The position numbers and the translations under genes were made by a program. A DNA stretch of 26,721 nucleotides from DATBFX01 sp034667245 (GTDB lineage: Bacteria > Chloroflexota > Chloroflexia > Thermomicrobiales > UBA6265). The notes below the pieces were generated by a model. That model saw only the letters and a program-made list of their open reading frames with translations, made no database searches and was not told the DNA's origin. Below are positions 14,679 to 23,544 of this stretch, one piece after another. The stretch is from NCBI GenBank assembly GCA_034667245.1, contig JAXDKI010000169.1, positions 1 to 26,721 on the forward strand. The letters are read 5' to 3'. How positions within the stretch are numbered: position 1 is the first letter of the stretch; every line of letters starts with the position of its first letter.

Positions 14679-15962
14679 ATGCCGATCATCCGTTGTCTGA
14701 CCGCCCTCGAAGTCCTCGACAGCCGGGGCCGCCCGACCGTCCAGGCGACCTGCGAGCTCGCAAGTGGAACGCGCGGCACCGTCTCCGTTCCCTCCGGCGC
14801 CTCCACCGGTGCCGCCGAAGCCCTGGAGCTGCGGGACGGCGACCCGGCGCGCTATCGCGGGCTCGGTTGCCGTACCGCGGTCGGTCACGTCAACGGGCCA
14901 CTCAACGAGGCGCTGAGCGGTCACGACTTCGACTCCCAGGCCGTCATCGACCGAGCGATGCTCGATCTCGACGGCACACCGAACAAATCGCGCCTCGGTG
15001 CGAACGCGATCCTCGCCGTCTCGCTCGCCTTTGCCCGCGCCGTCGCCGCTGAACGTGGACTCCCGCTCTACCGACACTTTGCCTCGCTCCTCGCGGCGGA
15101 GACAGGGGGGCCCGAGGACATTGCTGCGCTGCCACGCCCGACGGTCAACCTCTTCAGTGGCGGCAAGCATGCGGGCGGACAGGTCGAGATTCAGGATGTC
15201 CTGATCGCCTCAAAGGCGGCGACGGTCGAGGCGGCGATGGCGGAGACGTACGCCGTCTATCAGGCAGCCGCCGACCTCTGCCGGTCGCGATATGGCATGC
15301 GCGCCCTCGTGGCAGACGAAGGTGGACTCGCCCCCGATTTCCCCAACGTGGAGACGATGCTCGACGATGCCGTCGCGGCGATCCGAAACGCCGGTCTTGC
15401 GCCGGGCAGAGACGTTGCCCTTTGCATCGACGTCGCCGCCAGCCACTTCTACGCCGACGGGCGCTACCACCTGGCTGGAGAAGCGCTCACCAGCGGGGGC
15501 ATGATCGACCGGATCGCCGTCTGGCTCGACCGTGCCCCGATCGTCAGCGTCGAGGACGGACTCGCCGAGGACGACTGGGAGAACTGGCCGGAACTCCGCT
15601 CCCGACTCGCCGGTCGCGCCCTCGTTCTCGGCGACGACCTGCTGACGACCAACCCGAACCGCATCCGCCGCGCCGTCGACGCGGGCGCCGCTGACGCGCT
15701 CCTCCTCAAGGTCAACCAGATCGGCACGCTCACCGAAGCGGCCGAGGCCTGCCGTCTCGCCCGCCAGGCCGGTTGGCGCGTCGTCGTCAGCGCCCGTAGC
15801 GGCGAGACCGAGGACGACTGGCTGACCGACCTCGCCGTCGGCTGGGGCGCCGATGCCCTCAAAGTCGGCTCGATCACCCGCTCGGAGCGGCTGGCCAAGT
15901 GGAACCGGCTCCTGGCGATCGAGGCGGAGACGGGGTTACCGGTGGTGAACTGGCCGGGATAG
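14679..15962 (+). CDS. Enolase-superfamily protein, divergent enolase (phosphopyruvate hydratase) homologue
   Basis: The full-length enolase fold (427 aa) is clear: LDSRGRPTV, VPSGASTG, LDGTPNKSRLGANA, VADEGGLAPDF, LGDDLLTTNP and SERLAKWNRLL. In yeast numbering the metal ligands Asp246, Glu295 and Asp320 are present as Asp251, Glu292 and Asp319. The catalytic Glu211 and Lys345 are Glu214 and Lys344, and His159 and Lys396 are His164 and Lys395. Two active-site positions differ: Glu168 is Asp173 (IQDVLI instead of the usual QEFM) and His373 is Ala372 (SARSGETED instead of SHRSGETED). The gene may be the housekeeping enolase with tolerated changes, or a paralogue acting on a related 2-phospho-hydroxy acid. 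GGAG lies 10 nt before ATG 14679. It is coupled to the upstream kinase and converges on the MFS gene with a gap of only 7 nt. Confidence 0.88.
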   Translation: MPIIRCLTALEVLDSRGRPTVQATCELASGTRGTVSVPSGASTGAAEALELRDGDPARYRGLGCRTAVGHVNGPLNEALSGHDFDSQAVIDRAMLDLDGTPNKSRLGANAILAVSLAFARAVAAERGLPLYRHFASLLAAETGGPEDIAALPRPTVNLFSGGKHAGGQVEIQDVLIASKAATVEAAMAETYAVYQAAADLCRSRYGMRALVADEGGLAPDFPNVETMLDDAVAAIRNAGLAPGRDVALCIDVAASHFYADGRYHLAGEALTSGGMIDRIAVWLDRAPIVSVEDGLAEDDWENWPELRSRLAGRALVLGDDLLTTNPNRIRRAVDAGAADALLLKVNQIGTLTEAAEACRLARQAGWRVVVSARSGETEDDWLTDLAVGWGADALKVGSITRSERLAKWNRLLAIEAETGLPVVNWPG

Positions 15963-15969
15963 GGACACG

Positions 15970-17421
15970 TCAGCCCGTCTCGACAACCACCGTTTCGGCC
16001 GGCGCGTCGCGGACCAGGCGGCGCATGGAGGGAGCCGCCTCGTGGTCCGGCACGCGGAGGGCGATCAGGGCGCCGAGGACGGCAAAGCCGGCAGCGGCGA
16101 GGAAGGCGGCGTGGTAGGCGGTCAGATTCGGCACGGCCCTCCCCAGGGCGTCCTGGCGGGTCGGGCCGACGAGGGATAAGACGCTGCTGAGCACGGCGAC
16201 GCCGACCGCCGCGCCGAGTTGACGCTGGACGCTCATCAGCATCGTCGCGCGTCCGGTCGCTTCCCGGGAGATGGTGGTGAGACTCGCCGCCTGGTTGGGG
16301 ATGAAGACGTAGGCCATCCCGGCACCGAGCAGGAACATCAGCAGCCGGACCAGCCAGAGGCTGCTGTCGAGATCGACGAAGCAGAGCAGCGAGATTGCCG
16401 CCGCGACGCCGGTCATCCCGCCGGCCATCAGGCGCCGCGGTCCGACCCGTGGGTAGAGGCGCGCCACGAGCTGGGTCGAGATCACCACACCGAGCGCTTC
16501 CGGAAAGACCGTCAGCCCTGCCGAGAGCGGCGACGCCCCGCGCGCCTCCTGGAGAAAGAGCGGAATCAAGAAGAGGACGCCGATGAAGCCGGCCGTGGCG
16601 CAGCAGGAGACCACCAGCGTCGTGCGGAACAGCCGGTTGCCCAGGAGCCGCAGTTGAACCATCGGCGCGGCAACGCGCAACTCGACGATCACGAACGCGG
16701 CCAGCACGAGCGATCCCACGACGCCGCAGCCGACGATCTCGGGTGAGGACCAACCGCGCGACGGTCCCTCGCTCAGCGCGAACATCGTCAACCCGAAGCC
16801 GCTCCCAGCGAGGAGGAACCCCGGCAGATCGAAGCGTCCGGCGGCCGGCTCGCGGAGATCGTGCAGGAAGAGCGCCCCAAACAGGAGTGCGCTCAGTCCA
16901 ACCGGGACGTTCACGTAGAACGTCCACCGCCACGAGAACTGCTCGATCAGCAGTCCGCCGAGGATCGGCCCGGAGGCGGGGCCGAGGATGGTGGCGAACA
17001 TCAGGATGCGCGCCACGCCGATCCGTTCCTGCGGCGGGAAGGTGCGGTAGAGCATCGCCATCCCGACGGGAGTGAGCAAGCCGCCGCCGGCACCCTGCAG
17101 CACACGGAAGAGGATTAGCTGATTGAGGCTGCCGGCGAGACCGCACAGGGCCGAGGCGGCGGTGAAGAGCGCCAGCGCGAGGAGGAAGATGCGCTTGGCG
17201 CCGAAGCGGTCGCCCAACCAGCCAGAGGCGGGAATAAAGACGGCCAGACTGACGAGGTAGCCGATGACGACGCCCTCGATCGACGCCGGCGTCACCCCAA
17301 ACTCCCGGCTCAGCGTGGCCAGGGCGACGGTGACGATCGTCGAGTCGAGTGAGTTCATCAGCATGCCGCAGACGTAAACGACGGCCACGACGAACTTCTG
17401 GTTAGGCTGGCGGAGCGACAA
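15970..17421 (-). CDS. MFS drug exporter, DHA2 (EmrB/QacA) family
   Basis: Inner-membrane proton-coupled exporter of 483 aa with about 14 predicted transmembrane segments, as is usual for DHA2. Visible signatures are motif D1 DSTIVTVAL (26-34), motif A GWLGDRFGAKR (67-77), the antiporter motif C ILGPASGPILGGLLIE (145-160) and WRWTFYVNVPVG (164-175). The TTG start at 17421 follows GAAGGGG. The next internal Met residues would cut into the first helix, so TTG is kept. It lies 46 nt downstream of the DppC-like gene, and that gap is mostly a heptamer array. Substrate is unknown; it may be co-transcribed with the peptide transporter genes but need not act with them. Confidence 0.9.
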   Translation of the reverse strand: MSLRQPNQKFVVAVVYVCGMLMNSLDSTIVTVALATLSREFGVTPASIEGVVIGYLVSLAVFIPASGWLGDRFGAKRIFLLALALFTAASALCGLAGSLNQLILFRVLQGAGGGLLTPVGMAMLYRTFPPQERIGVARILMFATILGPASGPILGGLLIEQFSWRWTFYVNVPVGLSALLFGALFLHDLREPAAGRFDLPGFLLAGSGFGLTMFALSEGPSRGWSSPEIVGCGVVGSLVLAAFVIVELRVAAPMVQLRLLGNRLFRTTLVVSCCATAGFIGVLFLIPLFLQEARGASPLSAGLTVFPEALGVVISTQLVARLYPRVGPRRLMAGGMTGVAAAISLLCFVDLDSSLWLVRLLMFLLGAGMAYVFIPNQAASLTTISREATGRATMLMSVQRQLGAAVGVAVLSSVLSLVGPTRQDALGRAVPNLTAYHAAFLAAAGFAVLGALIALRVPDHEAAPSMRRLVRDAPAETVVVETG

Positions 17422-17430
17422 AGGTCCCCT

Positions 17431-17465
17431 TCAACTGACTACGGACTACTGTCTACTGGCAACCG
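17431..17465. repeat. Heptamer array between dppC-like and MFS genes (element D)
   Basis: Units TCAACTG, ACTACGG, ACTACTG, TCTACTG and GCAACCG run in 7-bp register. They fill the gap between the TGA of the permease gene (17468-17470) and the Shine-Dalgarno of the exporter. No inverted arm is seen. Confidence 0.7.
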
Positions 17466-17467
17466 GC

Positions 17468-18379
17468 TCACCGTCCCCTTCGGGGATCAAACGCATCGCG
17501 TAGACCATCGCCGATGAAATTGATCGCCAGCACCGCGATCGTCAGGGTGAGTCCCGGGATGATGGCCAGTCGGGGATAGGTCATGTATTCGGAGCGGGAT
17601 TCGTTGAGCATGTTGCCCCAGGTCGGCGTCCCCGGTTGCACGCCGAAACCGAGAAACGACAGCGACGCCTCCGCCAGCATAAAGATCGCGACGTCGAGGG
17701 TGATCGAGACGATGATCGGCCCCAGCACGTTCGGAAGCAGATGACGGAGGATGATTCTCCGATCCGGCGCCCCGATCGAGCGGGCCGCCTCGACGAACTC
17801 ACGCGCCTTCAACGAGAGAAATTCGCCGCGGATGATCCGCGCCAGCCACATCCAGCTGAAGAGACTGAGGAAGAGGATAACCCCGGTGACGGAGATGCCT
17901 TCCAGCATCGCCGCCAGGATCAGCAGCAGGAAGATGCCCGGGAAGGCGAGCATCAAGTCGACGAAACGCATCAGCGAGCCATCGATCTTGCCACCGTAGT
18001 ACCCCGCGATCGCACCGATCACGGTCCCGATCGTCACCGTCAGGACCGCTGCCGAAACGCCGATCCAGAGCGAGAGTCGCCCGCCGTAGATGAGACGGCT
18101 CAGCTCGTCGCGCCCCAGGCCGTCGGTTCCGAGCCAATGGTCCCCGTTGGGCGGAGCCGTGATGTTGAAGAGGTCGATCTCGTTCCGCCCATACGGGGCG
18201 ACGAGATCGGCGAAGATCGCGATCAGGACCATGAAGGTGAAGATCACCAACCCCGCCAGCGCCAGCTTCGCCCTCCGCAACCGCATCCAGGCGAGCTGCA
18301 TCGGCGTCCGCGCCGGTCGCGCCGCCACGTCCGGAACCAGCGCGCCAAGGGGCTGAGCGGCGGCGGATTCGGCACTCAT
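17468..18379 (-). CDS. Peptide/nickel-type ABC transporter permease, DppC-like
   Basis: Inner-membrane permease of a family-5 (oligopeptide/dipeptide/nickel) importer, 303 aa. An N-terminal cytoplasmic stretch and one helix (LALAGLVIFTFMVLIAIFADLVAPY) precede the GTDGLGRDELSRLIYGGRLSL motif characteristic of DppC/OppC. The EAA loop contacting the ATPase is EAARSIGAPDRRIILRHLLPN. The C-terminus ends INFIGDGLRDAFDPR, also typical. ATG 18379 follows AGGGGA by 8 nt. It is separated from the DppB-like gene upstream by an octamer array. No DppD/DppF ATPase gene is in the window, so the ATPase must be encoded elsewhere. Confidence 0.92.
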   Translation of the reverse strand: MSAESAAAQPLGALVPDVAARPARTPMQLAWMRLRRAKLALAGLVIFTFMVLIAIFADLVAPYGRNEIDLFNITAPPNGDHWLGTDGLGRDELSRLIYGGRLSLWIGVSAAVLTVTIGTVIGAIAGYYGGKIDGSLMRFVDLMLAFPGIFLLLILAAMLEGISVTGVILFLSLFSWMWLARIIRGEFLSLKAREFVEAARSIGAPDRRIILRHLLPNVLGPIIVSITLDVAIFMLAEASLSFLGFGVQPGTPTWGNMLNESRSEYMTYPRLAIIPGLTLTIAVLAINFIGDGLRDAFDPRRGR

Positions 18380-18427
18380 CCGTTCGTTCCCCTGGACTCG
18401 GTAATCCCCACTACGCCAATGCTGGTA

Positions 18428-18491
18428 TCTGTCATCCGTCAGTCCGTCAGTCCGTCAGTCCGCCTGTACGCCTCTCCGCCTGTCCGTCTCG
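18428..18491. repeat. Octamer array between dppB-like and dppC-like genes (element E)
   Basis: Eight 8-bp units in strict register: TCTGTCAT, CCGTCAGT three times, CCGCCTGT, ACGCCTCT, CCGCCTGT, CCGTCTCG. The minus strand reads as AGGCGG-type and TGACGG-type units, related to element A. The array abuts the stop codon of the DppB-like gene (18492). Confidence 0.8.
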
Positions 18492-19442
18492 TCACGCGTA
18501 CTTGATCCGGGGGTCGAGGATGCCGTAGATGAGATCGGCGATCAGATTACCGATGACGATCAGGACGGCACCGAGGATGAGGATCCCCATCAGCACCGGG
18601 TAGTCCCGCTTCGTGAGCGCATCGTAGAAGAGCCGTCCCATCCCCGGCCAGGAGAAGACGGTTTCCGTGAGCACCGCACCGGTCAGGTAGAGCGGGATGT
18701 CGATGCTGACGACGGTCACGAAGGGGACCAGCGCGTTCCGAAGCACGTGGCCCCAGAGCACGGTCTGGTCCCGCAAACCTTTCGCCCGGGCCGTCCGCAC
18801 GTAGTCCTGCCCGAGCGACTCGATCGTCGACGACCGCACGTAGCGACTCCAGCTCGCGATGCTCCCGATCGCGATGGTGAAGGCCGGCAAGACGAGGTGC
18901 TTCGCCAGGTCCAGCGCTCCGCCTCCTTGCGCGCTGTGCATACTCGCCGACGGCAGCCAGCCGAGTTTCACCGCGAACAGGATTTGTAGCATCAGACCGA
19001 ACCAGAAGACCGGCATTGCCAGTCCGAAGTAGGAGAGGAAGGATGTGAAACTATCGAAGATGCCGTAGGGCCGCACCGCCGCCAACACGCCGAAGACGAG
19101 TGCGACGATGAGGGAGAGGGAGAGACCGGTCAGAACCAGGTAAACCGTGTTCGGGAAGACGTCCCAGATCACGTCCCAGACCGGTCGGTACTGCGAGTAC
19201 GACATGCCGAGATCGCCCTGGAGGAGATTGCCGAGCCATCTAACGAGTTGGACGTGCTCCGGTTGGTCCAGGCCCATGTTGTGCCGGATCGCGTCGAGTT
19301 GCGCCTGGCTCATGCGGCTGTTCTTGACGTAAATCGTGTCCGGTCCGCCGGGGGCCAGGTGCATGAAGAGAAACGAGAGAACCGCTACGCCCAGCAAGAG
19401 AGGAACCGAGCCCAACAACCGGCGGATCACGAAACGAGACAT
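18492..19442 (-). CDS. Peptide/nickel-type ABC transporter permease, DppB-like
   Basis: Partner inner-membrane permease, 316 aa from ATG 19442 (GTG 19445 would add one residue). The N-terminus FVIRRLLGSVPLLLGVAVLSFLFMHLAPGGP is diagnostic for the DppB/OppB N-terminal domain. The LGLDQP-like and GDLGMSY segments, a VFWFGLMLQILFAV helix and the EAA loop RTARAKGLRDQTVLWGHVLRNALVP follow. The C-terminus ends ADLIYGILDPRIKY as usual. The Shine-Dalgarno is weak. The gene follows the first peptide-binding protein after a 70-nt gap that contains a strong hairpin, a common arrangement when the binding protein must be made in excess over the permeases. Confidence 0.92.
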   Translation of the reverse strand: MSRFVIRRLLGSVPLLLGVAVLSFLFMHLAPGGPDTIYVKNSRMSQAQLDAIRHNMGLDQPEHVQLVRWLGNLLQGDLGMSYSQYRPVWDVIWDVFPNTVYLVLTGLSLSLIVALVFGVLAAVRPYGIFDSFTSFLSYFGLAMPVFWFGLMLQILFAVKLGWLPSASMHSAQGGGALDLAKHLVLPAFTIAIGSIASWSRYVRSSTIESLGQDYVRTARAKGLRDQTVLWGHVLRNALVPFVTVVSIDIPLYLTGAVLTETVFSWPGMGRLFYDALTKRDYPVLMGILILGAVLIVIGNLIADLIYGILDPRIKYA

Positions 19443-19459
19443 CACCGCACCAGCTTGGA

Positions 19460-19502
19460 GGTAGAAGTGGCAAGTGGGAATGGTCCACTTGCCACTTCCA
19501 CC
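19460..19502. repeat. Hairpin of AAGTGGC-type units between binding protein and permease genes (element F)
   Basis: Arms 19460-19477 and 19485-19502 pair at 17 of 18 positions around a 7-nt loop. Each arm contains two AAGTGG heptads in register. No T-tract follows on the minus strand, so attenuation or mRNA protection is more likely than full termination. Confidence 0.7.
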
Positions 19503-19512
19503 TTATAACTCG

Positions 19513-21384
19513 TTACTGCGTGAGGTACCACTGCTCGACGTTCCAGAGCAGGTTGGTGAAGGCACTCGGCCAGAAACCACCGATGTTCTTGGCGACCACT
19601 GGGTAATCCCGGGACCAATAGATGAATATGACGGGGAGTTCTTCGTGGAGCAGTTCCTGGATCTGCCAATAGAGCTGCTTCCGCTCTTCCTGATCGACAG
19701 TCGTAGCAGCGCGGTAGGTCAGGTCGTCGATCTCGGCCTGGAAGTTGAACGGAAAGAAGTAGGCCGGCGTGTTGAAGCCGGAGCAGGTCGGGCAGGTCGG
19801 GCGCTGGGTTGAGTGCCAGTAGGGCAGGTCGTCCGGATCGTTGCCATTGGTCCAGGTGTAGAGACCAGCGGTCATTTTGTCGGTGTAGGTGTATCCCTCG
19901 GGCCCAAAAATCGTGGAGACGTCCTCGAAGTGGACCTCGGTCTTAATGCCGATCTCGTTCCAGCTCTGGGCGATGATCTGGACGATACGCTCAGTCTGCG
20001 AACTGCCCGCCACCGCCCACAACTCGATCTCGAGTTTCTTGACCGGACCGGTCGCGGGACCGTTGGGGTCGGGCGTGTCAGGGGCCGGCGTCGGTCCCTC
20101 CCAGATGCCGTCGTCACCCTGTGTCAGACCCGCTTCGGTCAGGAGTTGCTTTGTCATCTCAGGGTCATAGGGGCGTGGCTGAATGTTCGGGTTGAAGGCC
20201 CAGTTGATCGGGGCGATGTCCGCGACCGAAGGCAGCACACGGTTGCCAAGAAGTTGCTCGATGATCTGGCGCGAAGGCGTGGCGAAGTCGAGCGCCTGCC
20301 GGACCTTCGTCATCCGCAGGAAATCGATGTGCTTGAGATCAAGGTGTTGCCACGACTGCGTGTCGTGCTCCAGAACGATTACGTTGTCGTAGGCAACCGC
20401 TTTGTCCGCGTCGAGCGCGCCGAGGGCACCCGCGCTCCCGCAGAGTTGTACCTCGCCGGTCTGCAACTGGACGAGCAGCGTGTTGGTATCCGGCACGATG
20501 CGGTAGATCACCCGATCGAGATGCGGCTTGCTGCCCCAGTACGTCTCATTGCGGGCCAGGACGATCTGCTCTTTGGCCTTCCACTCGACGAACGTGACCG
20601 GTCCGGTCCCAATGAGACGCTGCCGTCCGAACTCTTGCTTGAAGGCGTCGAGGCCCTTGGCAATTTCAGATGACGGAAGTATTGGTTGCCCGGCACCGAC
20701 ATAGGTGAGGAACGGGGCGTAAACCTCCTCGGTCGTCATCACGACCGTCAACTCGTCGGGCGCCGTGATGTCAGTGATCTTATTCCAGCCAATCTGCTGC
20801 CATGCTCCAAAATCCGTATTCATGATGATCTTCCAGCAATCGATGACGTTTTGGGCAACGAGGGGATCGCCGTTGTGGAACGTGACGCCCGGCCGGAGCT
20901 TGAAGGTGTAGGTCAGGCCGTCCGGAGAGATGGCAAATTCGGTCGCCAGGGCGGGCTGCAGCGTCTGCGTGCTGTCATATTCGAGCAGCGATTCGCAGAC
21001 CCCGGAGTAGACGTCAAACGTTGTCGCGAGGTACGTCAAGTACGGATGGAGCGTGTCGGGCTCCTCGGACGTACCGACGACGATCGTTCCCCCTTCCTGC
21101 ATCTCGCCTTCGGGCTGGGTAGGGCCACTAACCGGCACAGGTTCAACATCCTGCGCGTGTGTCAATGTCGCGCGGCGACTATCGCTCGGTGCCCCCTTAA
21201 CCAGGTCCGAGGTCGCGTGGAGCATGACACCGACGACAGGTGCGCCGATCCCGAGCGCGAGCGCTCGCTGGACGAGCGCCCGCCGGCTGATCCGGCCATC
21301 GATCCGCGCCTGGACCAAGCCGTTGACGTCGTTCAGCTCCTCGGCGTCAATCGGTTCGCCCGGTTGCGGGAAAAGACGGATCAT
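19513..21384 (-). CDS. Extracellular peptide-binding protein (SBP family 5), probably Tat-exported
   Basis: Ligand receptor of the peptide-type ABC importer, 623 aa. ATG 21384 follows AAGGGAG by 6 nt. A hydrophilic stretch of about 30 residues precedes a twin-arginine signal (RISRRALVQRALALGIGAPVVGVML, 31-55); no lipobox is seen. The mature protein shows family-5 hallmarks: GGTIVVGTSEEPDTLHPY, the DGLTYTFKLRPGVTFHNGDPL block, IGTGPVTFVEWK, an RQALDFATPSRQII segment and a C-terminal region of Glu-rich helices. Its last residues (IGGFWPSAFTNLLWNVEQWYLTQ) closely match the adjacent paralogue. Permease genes follow directly. A separate weak promoter may lie in the 168-nt gap to the upstream paralogue. 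The ligand could be peptides, nickel chelates or other small solutes. Confidence 0.92.
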   Translation of the reverse strand: MIRLFPQPGEPIDAEELNDVNGLVQARIDGRISRRALVQRALALGIGAPVVGVMLHATSDLVKGAPSDSRRATLTHAQDVEPVPVSGPTQPEGEMQEGGTIVVGTSEEPDTLHPYLTYLATTFDVYSGVCESLLEYDSTQTLQPALATEFAISPDGLTYTFKLRPGVTFHNGDPLVAQNVIDCWKIIMNTDFGAWQQIGWNKITDITAPDELTVVMTTEEVYAPFLTYVGAGQPILPSSEIAKGLDAFKQEFGRQRLIGTGPVTFVEWKAKEQIVLARNETYWGSKPHLDRVIYRIVPDTNTLLVQLQTGEVQLCGSAGALGALDADKAVAYDNVIVLEHDTQSWQHLDLKHIDFLRMTKVRQALDFATPSRQIIEQLLGNRVLPSVADIAPINWAFNPNIQPRPYDPEMTKQLLTEAGLTQGDDGIWEGPTPAPDTPDPNGPATGPVKKLEIELWAVAGSSQTERIVQIIAQSWNEIGIKTEVHFEDVSTIFGPEGYTYTDKMTAGLYTWTNGNDPDDLPYWHSTQRPTCPTCSGFNTPAYFFPFNFQAEIDDLTYRAATTVDQEERKQLYWQIQELLHEELPVIFIYWSRDYPVVAKNIGGFWPSAFTNLLWNVEQWYLTQ

Positions 21385-21552
21385 CGATTGCTCCCTTCGC
21401 AAAGACTCAGGGCCTGAGTTAGCGGCTTTCGTGTCGCGGGTAGCCTAACATTTACCTGCCGGCCCGTCTTCGCAACCGCGGCACAGAAGCCGGAATGCTG
21501 CCATGAGGCAGTTGCCTTACGTGGCGATCCATCGTTCAGTGCGCGATCCGCC

Positions 21553-23379
21553 TCACTCCGTTAGGTACCACTCCCGGACATTCCAGAGCAGATACGTGAA
21601 CGCGCTCGGCCAGAAACCGCCGACGTTCTCCGCGGCGGCCGAGAATCCCTTGTCCCAGAAGAGGAAGAGGACCGGTACCTCCTTGCGGAGGAGTTCCTGG
21701 ATCTCGAAGTAGAGGGCTTTGCGCTTCTCCTGGTCGGTCTCGGCGGCGGCGCGGGAGGTGAGGTCGTCGATCCGTTCCTGGAAGTTGTACTCGTGGAAGA
21801 ACGCGGGCAGGTTGCCGCCAGGGCCGGTCGGGCTGGTCGGGATCTGCGACGAGTGCCAGTAGAACATGTTGTCGGGGTCATTCATATTGGACCAGCGGTA
21901 GTAGCCCGCCGTCATACGGTCGGAGAACTGATACCCCATCGGCCCCCAGAGGGCACCGCGGGGTGCGAGTTTCGTCGTCGTCCGCACCCCGACCGCGTTC
22001 CAGCTCTCGGCGATCAGGTCGAGGATTCGCGGCGCCTGGCGATCGTTCGCCTCCCCCCAGAGCTCGACTTCGAAGCGCTCGTCGTCCCGCTCTCGCACGC
22101 CATCGGCGCCGACCTTCAGCTTGGCCTTATCCAACAGGGATCGTGCCTGTTGGGGATCGTATTCGCGGGGCTTGAGGTCCGTGTTGTAGACCGAACTACC
22201 GGGAGCCTGGTCGGCGAAGGCGCGATATCCGCGACCGCCCAGCACCTCGTCGATGATCTGCTGCGACGGCGTCGCGTAGTCGAGGGCCTGGCGCACCGCC
22301 GTTTCGCGGAGGAATCCCATCTGCTTGAGATCAACGTGCCCCCAGGTCAGCCCGGCGTACTCAAGCAGAGTGTAGCCGTCGACCTGCAGGGCCTGGTCCA
22401 GGAGCGGCTGGCCGGGAGTGCCGACCCGGCCGGCGACCTGGATCCCTCCAATTTGCAGCGCCGCGAACTGGCTCTCGTGGTCTGGAAAGACGCGGACGGT
22501 TAGCCCGGTGAGCTTGGCATTGGCGCCCCAGTAATCCTGGAAGCGCTCCAAGACGACGTCGCCTCCCCGCTGCTCGACGAAGCGAAACGGTCCCGTGCCG
22601 ATCGGGGAACGCGCAAACTCGCGCCCAAACCGCTCGGGATCTTTTCGGACCTGGCGCGCAGGACAGATGACGCCGTTGTTGAACGACCCGACGGCGATGT
22701 TCGAGAGGAACGGTGCATAGATCTCGGACGTCGTCACCACCAGCGTCGCGGGATCGGGCACGTCGATCTTGGCGATCTTCTCCCAACCCAGGCGGGACCA
22801 GGCCGGCAGGTCCGGGTTGACGATCATCTCCCAACTCTTGACGACGTCGTCCGCGGTGAACTTGTCGCCGTTGTGGAACGCCACGCCCTGCCGCAGCTTG
22901 AAGGTATAGGTCAGCCCGTCGTCCGAGACCTCGTAGCTCTCGGCCAGTGCCGGCCTCAACCGCTGCTTGCTGTCGTAAGAGAGCAACCCCTCCATAACGC
23001 CCGAGAGCACGTCGAACGACTCCGGATGGAGGTAGAGGTTCGAGAGGTAGGGATTGAGGGTGTCAATTGAGCCGACCGTCCCGGCGACGAGTGTCGCCCC
23101 GCGCTTCGCCTTGCCCTTCGGCGCCGTCCGCTTCGTCGCCGGTACTGCCTGGCGAGCCTCCTGGATGGTCGGTCTGCCGAACGCCATGTCGCCGGTCGCA
23201 TGGAGGAGGACGCCGACGACGGGCGCGCTCAGCCCCAGCTCCGCGGCACGTCGGATCAGGTCGCGCCGGGACAGCCGCCCCTGTCGGCGAGCGACAATGA
23301 GATCGTTGGCCGAATGGAGTGATCCGTCGAGGGTAGCCTCGCGGTCGGACCGGTCGTCATCGCCGGGCGAGTGCATCAT
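21553..23379 (-). CDS. Second extracellular peptide-binding protein (SBP family 5), Tat-exported paralogue
   Basis: Binding protein of 608 aa, clearly homologous to the neighbour at 19513-21384. ATG 23379 follows AGAGGA with a short spacer. The Tat signal RLSRRDLIRRAAELGLSAPVVGVLL (35-59) matches the S-R-R-x-L consensus well and is preceded by a 34-residue hydrophilic extension, as in the paralogue. Family-5 blocks are present: GATLVAGTVGSIDTLNPYLS, DDGLTYTFKLRQGVAFHNGDKF, SPIGTGPFRFVEQRGG, ETAVRQALDYATPSQQII, and the end VGGFWPSAFTYLLWNVREWYLTE. Two receptors may share one permease pair and widen the ligand range. A TACAAT -10-like hexamer lies at 23440-23445 (minus strand), in the divergent gap with the Uma2 gene. 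Confidence 0.92.
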   Translation of the reverse strand: MMHSPGDDDRSDREATLDGSLHSANDLIVARRQGRLSRRDLIRRAAELGLSAPVVGVLLHATGDMAFGRPTIQEARQAVPATKRTAPKGKAKRGATLVAGTVGSIDTLNPYLSNLYLHPESFDVLSGVMEGLLSYDSKQRLRPALAESYEVSDDGLTYTFKLRQGVAFHNGDKFTADDVVKSWEMIVNPDLPAWSRLGWEKIAKIDVPDPATLVVTTSEIYAPFLSNIAVGSFNNGVICPARQVRKDPERFGREFARSPIGTGPFRFVEQRGGDVVLERFQDYWGANAKLTGLTVRVFPDHESQFAALQIGGIQVAGRVGTPGQPLLDQALQVDGYTLLEYAGLTWGHVDLKQMGFLRETAVRQALDYATPSQQIIDEVLGGRGYRAFADQAPGSSVYNTDLKPREYDPQQARSLLDKAKLKVGADGVRERDDERFEVELWGEANDRQAPRILDLIAESWNAVGVRTTTKLAPRGALWGPMGYQFSDRMTAGYYRWSNMNDPDNMFYWHSSQIPTSPTGPGGNLPAFFHEYNFQERIDDLTSRAAAETDQEKRKALYFEIQELLRKEVPVLFLFWDKGFSAAAENVGGFWPSAFTYLLWNVREWYLTE

Positions 23380-23480
23380 CGCGCTTCCTCTGTGGTTGTT
23401 CGGCTCGGGGATATCGGAGCGGGCGGTTTCCACGGATCGATTGTAGTACACGCGTCTTCGCGCAAGGTGCGCCGAACCGA

Positions 23481-23510
23481 TTGACGCGCGCGGCACCACT
23501 GTCCGAAGAT
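23481..23510 (+). promoter_or_regulatory. Possible promoter of the uma2-selW pair
   Basis: TTGACG (23481-23486) and a poor -10 GAAGAT (23505-23510) are 18 nt apart, 35 nt before the Uma2 start. Only the -35 is a good match. Confidence 0.3.
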
Positions 23511-23544
23511 GCCCCCGGTCGCCGTGACCGCAAAGGAGGGCGCC

